64,000 bases of DNA from Microbacterium oxydans (GCF_000956525.1 NZ_JYIW01000021.1:62001-126000); one strand, 5' to 3'. Positions 34,128 to 43,616 are shown, numbered from the stretch's first letter. Translations and numbers: made by a program. The notes: generated from the sequence alone by a model not told the origin.

Positions 34128-35954
34128 ATGACGACTCTCCCTCCCCCGATCCCCGCGGTGCCCGCTGCATCGTCGTCCTCGCAGCATGCGCTGGTGACAG
34201 CGCTGCGCTCGCCGTTGGGCATCATCGCCTCCGTGCTGCTCGTGACACTGATCCTGCTCGCCACATTCGGACCCGTCATCTGGGGCGAGACGGCGAAGGT
34301 CGCCGACCTGACCCAGCTGTCGATGGCACCCAGCGCCGCTCACCCTCTCGGCACCGACGCCGGCGGGCGCGACGTGCTCGCGAGGCTGCTGAGCGCGACC
34401 CGCATCTCGGTCGTGACGGCCTTGCTCGCGACGTTGATCGGGGTGACGCTGGGCGTCCTCCTCGGCCTGCTGCCGACCGTCGCACCGAACTGGGTGGCCC
34501 GCGTGGTCAACAGCATCCTCGGAGTCGCGCTGGCCTTTCCCTCGCTGCTGCTCGCGATCGTCGTCTCGATCATCGTGGGAGTGGGTGTGGTCAGTGTGAC
34601 CCTGGCGATCGGGCTGGCGATGGCACCCGCTTTTGCTCGCCTGGCGCAGACGCTCGGCGCATCCGCTGCCGGTCGGGACTACGTGGACGCCGCGCGCGTT
34701 CTCGGGGTCTCCCGCTTCCGCATCCTGACCCGGCATGTGCTCCCCAACGTCCGCGACCCGCTGATCGTCAACGCCAGCATCGGCGCCGGCACGGCGCTGG
34801 TCGCCTCGACCGGACTGTCGTTCCTGGGCTTGGGCGTGCAGGCACCGGACTACGACTGGGGACGGATGCTCAACGAGAGCCTGGACGGCATCTTCGTCAA
34901 CGCGGCGCCCACCCTCGGACTGTCGGCTGCGATCGTGTTCGCCGGTGTCACGTTCGCTCTCGTGGGTGAGACCCTCGCGCGTGCCTTCGGCCTGAACCGT
35001 GCTCCGAGACGGCAGCGACGCCGTCGGGGAGCGCCGATGAACGAGGTCGCACCGCTGCATGTGGTCGACGATCCGGTGCTGCGGGTGCGTGATCTGCAGG
35101 TGCGCGTGCCGCGCGGCGACGGCTGGGCTGACCCCGTGCGCGGGGTGAGCTTCGACGTCGGTCGCGGCGAGATCGTCGGTGTCGTGGGTGAGTCGGGGTC
35201 GGGCAAGTCCCTGACCTGCATGGCCGTCGCTGCCCTGCTCGAGGAACCGATCGAGGTCGCGGCCTCGACGGTGCAGTTCGAGGGGACGGAGCTGGCGGCC
35301 GGCGGGCGGGTGTCCAGCCGGATCTCGTCGGCAGGCGTGGCGCATCAGCTGGGTGCCCGCATGGCCTTCGTGTTCCAGGATCCGGCGACATCGCTGAATC
35401 CCGCCCTCCACGTCGGCACACAGGTCGCAGAGGTCGGCCTGCTGCACGGCGGACTCAACCTGAAGTCGGCGCACCGTCGTGCGGTCGACCGGCTCGACGC
35501 GGTGCGCATCCCCGATGCCGAACAGCGCGCACAGGCCTATCCGCATGAGTTCTCCGGCGGTATGCGCCAGCGCGCCATGATCGCGATGGGGTTGATGGGG
35601 GAGCCGGCGTTGCTGATCGCCGACGAACCCACGACCGCGCTCGACGTCACGGTGCAGCGCGAGGTCATGAGCCTGCTCGCCGAGGTCAACGAGGTCAAGG
35701 GCACGGCGCTGCTGTTCGTGTCGCATGACATTGCCCTGGTGTCGTCGTTCTGCACCCGGGTGCTCGTGATGTATCGGGGGGCGATCGTGGAGGATCTCGC
35801 CGCCGCCGATCTCGCCGCCGGCCGCGCCCGGCATCCGTACACCCGTGCTCTCGTCGAAGCCATCCCGCATCTCGAAGCGGAGCCGGGAACCGCGTTCGCG
35901 ACGATCGCCGAAGACGCGGAGTTCCCGACCGAGCCCGTGGGGAGTCGATCATGA
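34128..35954 (+). CDS. Fused DppC-like permease and DppD-like ATPase
   Basis: A 608-residue fusion of two transporter subunits. Residues ~20-290 form the second permease (five to six helices, EAA loop DYVDAARVLGVSRFRILTRH). After a basic linker (RRQRRRRGAP, ~297-306) comes an ABC ATPase: Walker A GESGSGKS at 354-361, Q-loop VFQDPATSLNP, signature SGGMRQR, Walker B LLIADEPTTALD and the His switch SHDIAL. The C-terminus has the peptide-transporter segment RHPYTRALVEAIPHL. An internal GTG/ATG (for example ATG at 35038) could also yield a free ATPase. Such fusions occur in Actinobacteria. It overlaps the next ATPase gene by four bases. Confidence 0.92.
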   Translation: MTTLPPPIPAVPAASSSSQHALVTALRSPLGIIASVLLVTLILLATFGPVIWGETAKVADLTQLSMAPSAAHPLGTDAGGRDVLARLLSATRISVVTALLATLIGVTLGVLLGLLPTVAPNWVARVVNSILGVALAFPSLLLAIVVSIIVGVGVVSVTLAIGLAMAPAFARLAQTLGASAAGRDYVDAARVLGVSRFRILTRHVLPNVRDPLIVNASIGAGTALVASTGLSFLGLGVQAPDYDWGRMLNESLDGIFVNAAPTLGLSAAIVFAGVTFALVGETLARAFGLNRAPRRQRRRRGAPMNEVAPLHVVDDPVLRVRDLQVRVPRGDGWADPVRGVSFDVGRGEIVGVVGESGSGKSLTCMAVAALLEEPIEVAASTVQFEGTELAAGGRVSSRISSAGVAHQLGARMAFVFQDPATSLNPALHVGTQVAEVGLLHGGLNLKSAHRRAVDRLDAVRIPDAEQRAQAYPHEFSGGMRQRAMIAMGLMGEPALLIADEPTTALDVTVQREVMSLLAEVNEVKGTALLFVSHDIALVSSFCTRVLVMYRGAIVEDLAAADLAAGRARHPYTRALVEAIPHLEAEPGTAFATIAEDAEFPTEPVGSRS

Positions 35955-36763
35955 CAGAGCTGGTACTCGAGGACGTCCGCGTGCGATACGGCAGCGGACC
36001 CTCCGCCCATGACGCCGTGCAGGGGGTCAGCCTGACGGTCGCGAGCGGACGCACCGTCGGCCTGGTCGGCGAGTCCGGATCGGGGAAGTCGACCATCGCA
36101 CGCGCCATCGTCGGTCTCCACGAACCCCACGCGGGGCGCATCCTGGTCGACGGCACGGATGTCGTCCGCGCCCACGGCCGGACCGCCGCGCTGCGCCGCG
36201 ATGTGCAGATGATCTTCCAGGATGCGAGCTCGTCGCTCGACCCGCGGATGAATGTCGGCGCCTCCATCGCGGAGGCGCTGGAAGTACGGCGGCCCGACCT
36301 GAAGGACGGGAAGGCTCGTCGCGCGGAGGTCGCGCGGCTCCTGGAGATCGTCGAGCTCGATCCGGCGCGGATCGGCGACCTGCCATCGCAGCTCTCCGGC
36401 GGTCAACGTCAGCGCGTCGCGATCGCCCGTGCGCTCGCCGCCGCGCCCCGCGTGCTGCTGGCCGACGAGATCACCTCGGCGCTCGACGTCTCCGTGCAGG
36501 GCACCGTGCTCAACCTGCTTCGCAAGGTGCAGCAGGAACTCGACCTGACGGTGCTGTTCATCAGCCACAACCTCGCCGTCGTGCGCCAGCTCTGCGATGA
36601 GGTGGCGGTCATGAAGAACGGTCTCCTCGTCGAGAGCGGACCCACGACCCGGGTGATCGATGCGCCGGAGCATCCGTACACGCGCGAACTGGTGCGCGCC
36701 GTCCCCCGACTCGGCGTCCCGCTCGCCGAGACGCCCCTTTCCCGGTCAGGAGACCACCGATGA
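35951..36763 (+). CDS. Oligopeptide ABC importer, DppF-like ATPase
   Basis: A 270-residue second ATPase of the importer. Walker A GESGSGKST, Q-loop IFQDASSSLDPRMN, signature LSGGQRQR, Walker B LLADEITSALD and H-loop ISHNLAVV are intact; the C-terminal EHPYTRELV element is typical of DppF/OppF. Note Ile in place of Pro after the Walker B Glu (DEITSALD), a usual variant of this family. The ATG overlaps the stop of the preceding gene and its stop overlaps the start of the S9/S12 fusion, so import and peptide hydrolysis are tied in one operon. Confidence 0.92.
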   Translation: MTELVLEDVRVRYGSGPSAHDAVQGVSLTVASGRTVGLVGESGSGKSTIARAIVGLHEPHAGRILVDGTDVVRAHGRTAALRRDVQMIFQDASSSLDPRMNVGASIAEALEVRRPDLKDGKARRAEVARLLEIVELDPARIGDLPSQLSGGQRQRVAIARALAAAPRVLLADEITSALDVSVQGTVLNLLRKVQQELDLTVLFISHNLAVVRQLCDEVAVMKNGLLVESGPTTRVIDAPEHPYTRELVRAVPRLGVPLAETPLSRSGDHR

Positions 36764-39700
36764 CCTCGCGCAGCGCGCGGCTCGACGACCTGCACCGCGT
36801 CGTCGTCGCCACAGAGACCGCGATCTCGCCGGACGGCGGCGACGTGGTGTTCACACGGCGCGAGGTCCGAGACGCGCACACGGTGACCTCGCTGTGGAGC
36901 GTCGACCGCGACGGCGCGACCACGGCGCTGACCCACGGACCGTCGGATGACGCCCCGCAGTTCTCTGCGGCGGGTCTGCTGTTCCGACGGGTCGTCGACG
37001 GAGTGCCGCAATTGCATCTGCTCCCAGAGACCGGCGAGCCGGTGCCGCTGACCTCACTGCCCTCGGGAGCAGGGCGGCCGTTCGTGAGCCCGGCAGGGGA
37101 CCGCGTCGCATTCCTGGCACCGGTGGAGCGCGGGTCAGACGATCCGACCGCGCCGATCGTGATCGACACGCTCGATCACACGATCGACGGCGTGGGGTGG
37201 GCCGGCAGCGTCCGTCATCACATCCTGGTGCTCGACCTCGCCGACGGCGGCATCCGTCAGATCACCGACGGCTCCTCCGACGTGGGAGAGCCGTCATGGT
37301 CTCCTGACGGCACTCAGCTCGCGTACGCGGCGGCGACGTTCCCGCGTTCCGACGTCGAGCGCGAGTGCGCCGTGCACGTCGTCGATGTCGATGACCTCCT
37401 CACGCCAGCCCGCCGGATCGGCGCCGCGACCGGCATCACCGGCCCCCTCCTGTGGATGCCGGACGGAGAGTCCGTCGTCGCCGTCGGTCTTCGCCGCATG
37501 CGGATCGGGCACACCCGCCTGCTGCGTCTGCATCTGGACGGTCGGGCGGACGATGACCTGACCGCGGGGCTCGACCTCAACGTCATGCCGGGTGCCGTCG
37601 GCTACCCCGGGGGCCGGCCCGCGCTCACGCATGACGGCACGCAGATCCTGTTCTGCGCGCGTGACCGCGGCTGGACCCACCTCTACGCGCTCGACCTCGC
37701 CGACGGCACGATGCGGCCGGTGGTGGCAGCGGAGCATCGTGTCGTGTCGGCGTTGTCGGTCGCCGCCGCGAGTCCCTACGCCGCGATCGTCGTCACGACT
37801 CAGGATTCGTTCGCCGAGGTCGCCCTGGTGAACGTCGAGACCGGTGAACACCGTGAGCTGACGACGCTGACCCGCGATGCCCTTCCCGAGGTCGAGCTGC
37901 TGCACCCCGAACCGCGCGTCTTCACGATCAGCGACGGAAACGTCGTGCACGGGTGGCTGCTGTCCGCGCCGGGAACGAAGGGTGCAGCGCCCCTGCTGCT
38001 CGACATCCACGGTGGTCCCCACAACGCATGGAGCGGGGTGGCCGACGAGGTGCATCTCTCGCACCAGGTGCTGGCGAGTCGCGGCTGGCGGGTGCTGACA
38101 CTCAATCCCCGCGGCTCGGACGGGTACGGCGAGGACTTCATGACGGCGGTCCACGGCGCCTGGGCGCGGGTCGATCTTCCGGACTTCCTCGAGCCGCTCG
38201 ATGCGCTGGTCGCCGAAGGGCTGGCCGATCCGGAGCGTCTCGCCGTGGCCGGCTACAGCTATGGCGGGCTGCTGACCTGCGCGCTGACGGCGCACACCGA
38301 TCGCTTCGCCGCAGCCGTTCCCGGCGGGCTGCTCTGCGACTTCGCATCCCTGGCAGTTCAGCGGCTGGAGCCGGAGGGCTTCTTCTCCGAGTCGACCGCT
38401 GGACTGGAACCGACCGAGATCGTCCGTCTCGCCGAACTCTCGCCGATCGCCCGCGCGGAACGGGTGACGACGCCGACCCTCGTGCTGCACGGCGAACTCG
38501 ATGAGACGTGCCCGAGCGCGCAGGCAAGGGAGTGGTACTCGGCCCTGCGGATCACGGGAGTGACGAGCCGGCTCGTCATCTACCCCGGCGGTGGGCACCT
38601 GTTCATCGTCACCGGACCCGTCGAGCATCGGATCGACTACCAACGACGCCTGATCGAGTGGGTCGAGCGGTACACCGCCCCGCGGATCACGCAGGCGAAG
38701 CCCGGTCGTGCCGCCATCGAGCCCGCCGCGCGCGATGCCGCCGAATGGCAGCACCGGCTCGACCTGCTGCGCCGCAGATACGGTGTGGTGGGGGCGCAGT
38801 TCGGCATCCTGCAGCTGACCGGCGAGGGGACCATCCTCGATCGGTGCACGGTCTCGTCCGGCGTGCTCGACGCCTCGACCGGGGTGCCCGTGACCGACGA
38901 CGCGGTGTTCCAGATCGGATCGATCACCAAGGTCTGGACGACGATGCTCATCCTGCAGCTCGTCGAGGAGGGGAAGCTCGATCTCGACGCCACGGTGCGC
39001 AGCATCCTGCCGGACTTCCGACTCGCCGACGATCCGGAGCCGACCGTCACGGTGAGAGAGCTCCTGCATCACACCAGTGGCCTCGACGGTGACGTGTTCA
39101 CCGACACCGGGAGGGGGGACGACTGCGTCGCCGCGTACGTGGAACAGCTGGCGGGAACCGAGCGCCTGCACCCGCGCGGCGAGCGGTTCTCCTATTGCAA
39201 CTCCGCGTTCGTCGTCGCGGGGCGCATCATCGAGGTGCTGTGCGGGACGACCTGGGACGAGGTGCTCAAGACGCGCCTGATCGACCCCCTCGGGCTGCAG
39301 CACACGTTCTCGCTGACCGATGACGCACCCAGGTTCGCCACGGCGACGGGACACACCGGGGGCGGCGCCGCGGCGGTTCCGGTGCGCAAGTGGGGGATAC
39401 CGCGTTCGATGGGACCGGCGGGGTTGATCTCGGCCAGCATCGGCGACCTGCTGGTCTTCGCCGAGACCGCGCTGCGTGGAGGGGTGACCCCGGAGGGAAC
39501 CCGCGTCCTCTCCGCGGAGAGCGCTGGTCTGATGGCGACCGAGCACGTCGACCTTCGCGCCAGCGTCGGTGCCACCTCAGGATGGGGCCTGGGGTGGTTC
39601 CTGCAGGACTGGCAGGGGAGTCGCGTGTATGGGCACGACGGCGGCACGATCGGTCAGCGCGCCTACCTGCGGATCTTTCCGGAGACGGGTCTCGCGGTGG

Positions 39701-40089
39701 CGCTGTTGACGTCCGGAGGGCAGCCGGACGGGCTCTACCGCGAACTCTTCGACGATGCCGCGCGGGCGTTCGACGGCGGCGGGATCCACCCCGTGCTGTT
39801 CCCCGACCGTGCGCGCACGCCGGAGCAGGTGACAGGCACCTGGGAGTCGGCGGGGTTCGTGGCCGACATCGCCCCGCGAGACGGCGGCCTGCGCCTCGTG
39901 CTGCGAGAGCGCAAGAGCTACGCCGACCCCGTCTCCCCCGACGAGGTGCAGGAGGTCGAGCTGTTCGCCTCGAACGTACCGGGGGTCTACGCCTACACGA
40001 GCGATGAGACCGCCGGGTGGGAGCAGGTGCGGCCGGTACCGGGCGGCCTCTACCTCGGCTACCGCTTCCTGCGGGAGACGGTCTCATGA
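36760..40089 (+). CDS. S9 prolyl oligopeptidase-like peptidase fused to an S12 beta-lactamase-like domain
   Basis: A 1,109-residue two-enzyme protein with no export signal. Residues ~1-380 are WD-like beta-propeller blades; ~395-645 is an S9 alpha/beta-hydrolase with Ser500 (GYSYGG), Asp581 (GELDETCP) and His613 (GGGHLF). Residues ~680-1010 are a serine beta-lactamase/S12 domain with SITK at 721-724, YCN at 812-814 and HDG at 959-961, followed by a beta tail. Both catalytic sets are complete. S12 enzymes include D-aminopeptidases and D-Ala carboxypeptidases, so the two domains may process peptides with L- and D-residues in series. The gene overlaps both the transporter ATPase and the GNAT gene by four bases. 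I do not recall this fusion as a standard family. Confidence 0.88.
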   Translation: MTSRSARLDDLHRVVVATETAISPDGGDVVFTRREVRDAHTVTSLWSVDRDGATTALTHGPSDDAPQFSAAGLLFRRVVDGVPQLHLLPETGEPVPLTSLPSGAGRPFVSPAGDRVAFLAPVERGSDDPTAPIVIDTLDHTIDGVGWAGSVRHHILVLDLADGGIRQITDGSSDVGEPSWSPDGTQLAYAAATFPRSDVERECAVHVVDVDDLLTPARRIGAATGITGPLLWMPDGESVVAVGLRRMRIGHTRLLRLHLDGRADDDLTAGLDLNVMPGAVGYPGGRPALTHDGTQILFCARDRGWTHLYALDLADGTMRPVVAAEHRVVSALSVAAASPYAAIVVTTQDSFAEVALVNVETGEHRELTTLTRDALPEVELLHPEPRVFTISDGNVVHGWLLSAPGTKGAAPLLLDIHGGPHNAWSGVADEVHLSHQVLASRGWRVLTLNPRGSDGYGEDFMTAVHGAWARVDLPDFLEPLDALVAEGLADPERLAVAGYSYGGLLTCALTAHTDRFAAAVPGGLLCDFASLAVQRLEPEGFFSESTAGLEPTEIVRLAELSPIARAERVTTPTLVLHGELDETCPSAQAREWYSALRITGVTSRLVIYPGGGHLFIVTGPVEHRIDYQRRLIEWVERYTAPRITQAKPGRAAIEPAARDAAEWQHRLDLLRRRYGVVGAQFGILQLTGEGTILDRCTVSSGVLDASTGVPVTDDAVFQIGSITKVWTTMLILQLVEEGKLDLDATVRSILPDFRLADDPEPTVTVRELLHHTSGLDGDVFTDTGRGDDCVAAYVEQLAGTERLHPRGERFSYCNSAFVVAGRIIEVLCGTTWDEVLKTRLIDPLGLQHTFSLTDDAPRFATATGHTGGGAAAVPVRKWGIPRSMGPAGLISASIGDLLVFAETALRGGVTPEGTRVLSAESAGLMATEHVDLRASVGATSGWGLGWFLQDWQGSRVYGHDGGTIGQRAYLRIFPETGLAVALLTSGGQPDGLYRELFDDAARAFDGGGIHPVLFPDRARTPEQVTGTWESAGFVADIAPRDGGLRLVLRERKSYADPVSPDEVQEVELFASNVPGVYAYTSDETAGWEQVRPVPGGLYLGYRFLRETVS

Positions 40090-40919
40090 GCGGCACGATC
40101 GATGCGACACCGCTCGAGGGGGGAGCCGGTGCGCCGGAGGCGGGGATGGAACTGCGGATGCTGCGCCTGCCGTCCGAGATGGTTGCCGCGACGGAGCTCG
40201 TCGCCGGCGTGTGGCAGGTCGACGTCGAGCGGGCGCACGTCAACCCCGGGCTCCTCACCGCGCTCGCCCACGCCGGCAACTATGTCGCCGGTGGCTTCCT
40301 CGGTGACGAGCTCATGGCGGTCTGCGTCGGGTTCTTCCATCCGCCTTTCGACCGCGCGCTGCACTCCCACCTCGCGGGGGTCCGTCTCGACGCGATCGGC
40401 CAGGGATGGGGACACGCGATCAAGAGTCATCAGCGCGCCTGGTGCCTCGAGCGCGGCGTCACGCGCGTGACGTGGACCTATGACCCGCTCGTCGCCCGCA
40501 ACGCCTACTTCAACCTGCACAAGCTCGGGTGCACGATCGACAGCTATCTGCTCGACTTCTACGGCGACCTCGGCGATGGCGTGAACGGCGGTCAGCGCAG
40601 CGACCGGGCGCTCGTGGTGTGGGATCTCGAGCGGCCGGTCGGTCCTCGCCCTGCCGCGACCGCCGGCGTCGAGATGCCGCCGGCGGTCCTGTGGGCCGAT
40701 GACGAGCGGCCGGTGCTCGACCTCGATCGTGCGCACCACCTGCAGGTCTGCCGCATCGACATCCCGAGCGACATCGAGAAGATGCGGCGGGTCGCCCCCG
40801 ACCTCGCCGCGCGCTGGCGGGTCGCCCTCGGGCATGCGCTCGGCGGGCTGCTCGCCGAGGGGTGGAGCGTTTCCGATTTCGACCGCCGTGGTCACTACAC
40901 ACTCACGAGGAGTTCCTGA
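40086..40919 (+). CDS. GNAT-superfamily acyltransferase (COG3375-like)
   Basis: A 277-residue predicted acyltransferase of the group found next to N-acylamino acid racemases. A GNAT-like core spans ~25-175; it keeps GQGWGHAIKSHQRAWCLERG (CoA-binding-like loop and helix) and WTYDPLVARNAYFNLHKLG, the best-conserved block of this group. The C-terminal third (~200-277) is an extra domain. In Geobacillus a protein of this type adds a succinyl group to D-amino acids before racemisation. The ATG overlaps the S9/S12 stop (40086-40089), and the racemase gene begins one base after its stop. The acyl donor here is unknown. Confidence 0.75.
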   Translation: MSGTIDATPLEGGAGAPEAGMELRMLRLPSEMVAATELVAGVWQVDVERAHVNPGLLTALAHAGNYVAGGFLGDELMAVCVGFFHPPFDRALHSHLAGVRLDAIGQGWGHAIKSHQRAWCLERGVTRVTWTYDPLVARNAYFNLHKLGCTIDSYLLDFYGDLGDGVNGGQRSDRALVVWDLERPVGPRPAATAGVEMPPAVLWADDERPVLDLDRAHHLQVCRIDIPSDIEKMRRVAPDLAARWRVALGHALGGLLAEGWSVSDFDRRGHYTLTRSS

Positions 40920-40920
40920 A

Positions 40921-42057
40921 ATGCATATCGATCGCGTCGAGCTGATCACGGTACGGATGCCGTTGGTCCATCCGTTCACCACCTCGTTCTCGACCCAGAC
41001 GGAGCGGCGTCCGCTGCTCGTGCGCATCACCGCGTCGCGAGACGGCCGCACCGTGACGGGCTGGGGCGAGTGCGTGGCCCTGTTCGATCCCTCGTACTCT
41101 CCGGAGTACCTCGACGGTGCCAGGGAGATGCTGCGACGGTTCCTGGTCCCCTCGCTGCTGGAATGGCAGGATGCCGGACGGCCGGTGACCGCCGAGACCG
41201 TGGCTGCGGCGACGGCGCATGTCGTCGGCCACCGCATGGCCAAGGCGGCACTCGAGATGGCGGTGCTCGATGCCGGTCTCCGCCTCGACGACCGTCGGTT
41301 CGCCGACCACCTCGGTGTCACGCGTGCGGTCGTGCCGTCGGGGGTCAGCGTCGGGATCGAGTCGTCGATCCCCGATCTGCTCTCCCAGGTCGGGGGCTTC
41401 CTCGACGAGGGATACGCGCGCATCAAGCTCAAGATCCAGCCCGGCTGGGACATCGAGCCGGTCCGCGCCGTGCGCGAGAGGTTCGGCGACGTGCCGCTGC
41501 AGGTGGATGCCAACACGGCCTACCGTCTCTCGGATGCGCCGTTGCTGCGCCGGCTCGACCCCTTCGACCTGCTCCTGATCGAGCAGCCCCTGGCCGAAGA
41601 CGACCTGCGCCAGCACGCGCTGCTCGCCCAGCAGATCGCCACGCCGGTCTGCCTCGACGAGTCGATCGTGTCGGTCGAGGCGGCTGCCGATGCGATCGCG
41701 ATGGGAGCGGCGAGCGTCATCAACATCAAACCGGGCCGAGTGGGCGGATACCTCGCGGCCCGCCGCATCCATGATCTCGCCGAGGCCAACGGGATCGCCG
41801 TCTGGTGCGGTGGCATGCTCGAGACCGGAATCGGGCGTGCGGCCAACATCGCCCTCGCCGGCCTGCCCGGATTCACGTTGCCCGGTGACGTGTCGGGCTC
41901 GAACCGGTTCTATGCGCAGGACGTGACCGCGCCGGTGGTGATGAAGGACGGCGTCGTCGCGATACCGGACGGGCCTGGCTTCGGGGTGGAGCCGCTCGTC
42001 GACGTGCTGGCGGACGTCACGATCGACGCAGTCGACATCGCGGCGCACCGGAGCTGA
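40921..42057 (+). CDS. N-acylamino acid racemase / o-succinylbenzoate synthase family enzyme
   Basis: A 378-residue enolase-superfamily enzyme of the MenC/NSAR group. The catalytic lysines are visible: the K-x-K motif KLKIQPGWD (Lys169, Lys171) and Lys270 in INIKPGRVGG; metal ligands lie in VDANTAY, IEQPL and CLDESI. This family racemises N-succinyl or N-acetyl amino acids and sometimes makes o-succinylbenzoate for menaquinone. No men genes lie nearby, whereas a GNAT acyltransferase is directly upstream and D-peptidases surround it, so the racemase role is favoured. The ATG at 40921 follows GAGGAGTTCCTGAA. Confidence 0.85.
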   Translation: MHIDRVELITVRMPLVHPFTTSFSTQTERRPLLVRITASRDGRTVTGWGECVALFDPSYSPEYLDGAREMLRRFLVPSLLEWQDAGRPVTAETVAAATAHVVGHRMAKAALEMAVLDAGLRLDDRRFADHLGVTRAVVPSGVSVGIESSIPDLLSQVGGFLDEGYARIKLKIQPGWDIEPVRAVRERFGDVPLQVDANTAYRLSDAPLLRRLDPFDLLLIEQPLAEDDLRQHALLAQQIATPVCLDESIVSVEAAADAIAMGAASVINIKPGRVGGYLAARRIHDLAEANGIAVWCGGMLETGIGRAANIALAGLPGFTLPGDVSGSNRFYAQDVTAPVVMKDGVVAIPDGPGFGVEPLVDVLADVTIDAVDIAAHRS

Positions 42058-42059
42058 CC

Positions 42060-43616
42060 GTGCGCGCCCGAGGCTCTCACGCCGACGTCATCGTGGTCGG
42101 CGCGGGCTCGGCAGGGTCGGCGCTCGCGGCACGACTCGTGCAGTCGGGGCGTCATGTCCTTCTGCTGGAAGCGGGGAGAGACGCTCCGGCATCCGAACTC
42201 CCGGAGTCGTGGCGGCTGCCGAATCCGATGGCGGCGATGGAGGAACCGGGGAGCGCATCGCTGCTGTGGGCCGAGCACCTCGCGTCGCGGACGGCGACTC
42301 AGGAACCATCCTTGTACTGGCGGGGCAAGGGTCTGGGTGGAAGCTCGGCCATCAACGGGCAGATCGCGATCCGCCCGCCGATGGAGGACTTCGACGACTG
42401 GGCTGCCGACGGCTGCACCGGGTGGTCCGCGGAGGACGTGCTGCCGGTGCTCGCCGCCCTGGAGTCGGACCAGGAGTACGGAGAGCGCCCGCACCACGGC
42501 GCCGATGGCCCGATCCCCGTGCACCGCTACCCGCAGGAGGTGTGGGGGTCGGTCGATCGCGCGCTGCGCGACGCCGCACTGGCGACGGGTCGGCCCTGGG
42601 CGCCCGACGTCAACGCGCCGGGCGCGACCGGAGTCTCGCCCTATCCGGTCAACTCGATCGACGGACGGCGGGTCTCCTGCAACGACGCCTATCTTGAGCC
42701 GCTTCGGGGGGACCCCCTGCTCACGATCAGGGGCGAGGCGCTGGTCGACCGCGTCGTGTTCGCAGGGAAGCGCGCCGTGGGGGTGCGTCTCGCGAACGGC
42801 GAAGTGCTGAGTGCGGATCTCGTCGTCCTCTCCGCCGGCGCCACGGCGACGCCCTCGATCCTGATGCGCTCGGGGATCGGCCCCGCCCGGCATCTGGTGG
42901 AGCAGCGGATCGCCGTGCGCGCCGATCTGCCCGTCGGTGAGGGCATGCAGGATCATCCGATGGTGCTCGTCGGCATCCCGCTCACGCCGGAGGCCACGGC
43001 CGGCCCCTGGGACCGTCACACGAACTGCTGCATCCGCTACTCCAGTGGGATGACAACCGACACGAACGACATGATGATGGTCGCTCTCAACCAGAACGCG
43101 CTCGCGATGGCCTCCGCGGATCCCCGTGCCGGGGCCGGCGCGGTCGGTGTCTTCGTCAACCGCACCTACTCCCGTGGCACGTTGCGCCTGCAGAGCCGCG
43201 ATCCCCGGACCCAGCCGCACCTGTCGTTCAACATGCTCGACGCGGCGCTCGATGTGGACCGGCTCGCGGAGGGAGTCCGCCGACTGGCCGGATTGGTGGA
43301 TCACGAGGCGTTCGCCGACATCACCGCGTCGGATGTCTGGGCGGGTAACACGGCGCTGCGCGCGGCACTCGACGGGCCGGAGGACGCGCTCCGCGCATAC
43401 CTGCGCGACACCGCGGTCGACACCCAGCACGCGACGAGCACCTGCCGCATGGGTGATCCAGCCGCCGCGACCACCGTGGTCGACCCGGAGGGTCGCGTGC
43501 TCGGCATCGACGGGTTGCGCGTCGCTGATGCGTCGATCTTCCCGTTCGTCCCCCGAGCCAACACCCATCTGGCGAGCGTCCTGGTCGGCGAGATGCTGGC
43601 CGCACGCCTGACCTGA
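42060..43616 (+). CDS. GMC family FAD-dependent alcohol oxidoreductase
   Basis: A 518-residue glucose-methanol-choline oxidoreductase. The N-terminal dinucleotide fold is VIVVGAGSAGSALAARL; GKGLGGSSAINGQI is the GMC flavin loop, and the C-terminal active-site region contains QHATSTCRMGDP with the catalytic His and RANTHL. It should oxidise a primary alcohol to an aldehyde with FAD. No export signal is present. The GTG start at 42060 is 2 bases after the racemase stop. The aldehyde dehydrogenase that follows suggests a two-step alcohol-to-acid oxidation. The substrate (choline-like or an amino alcohol) is not shown. Confidence 0.88.
   Translation: MRARGSHADVIVVGAGSAGSALAARLVQSGRHVLLLEAGRDAPASELPESWRLPNPMAAMEEPGSASLLWAEHLASRTATQEPSLYWRGKGLGGSSAINGQIAIRPPMEDFDDWAADGCTGWSAEDVLPVLAALESDQEYGERPHHGADGPIPVHRYPQEVWGSVDRALRDAALATGRPWAPDVNAPGATGVSPYPVNSIDGRRVSCNDAYLEPLRGDPLLTIRGEALVDRVVFAGKRAVGVRLANGEVLSADLVVLSAGATATPSILMRSGIGPARHLVEQRIAVRADLPVGEGMQDHPMVLVGIPLTPEATAGPWDRHTNCCIRYSSGMTTDTNDMMMVALNQNALAMASADPRAGAGAVGVFVNRTYSRGTLRLQSRDPRTQPHLSFNMLDAALDVDRLAEGVRRLAGLVDHEAFADITASDVWAGNTALRAALDGPEDALRAYLRDTAVDTQHATSTCRMGDPAAATTVVDPEGRVLGIDGLRVADASIFPFVPRANTHLASVLVGEMLAARLT

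Noticed and set aside
37294..39546. 750-codon minus-strand frame opposite the S9/S12 fusion
   Set aside because: Shadow of the high-GC coding strand; no domain or ribosome site.
40921..42057. Racemase-family gene as the menaquinone o-succinylbenzoate synthase
   Set aside because: No other men gene is near and a GNAT gene is directly coupled; this function cannot be excluded but is not favoured.
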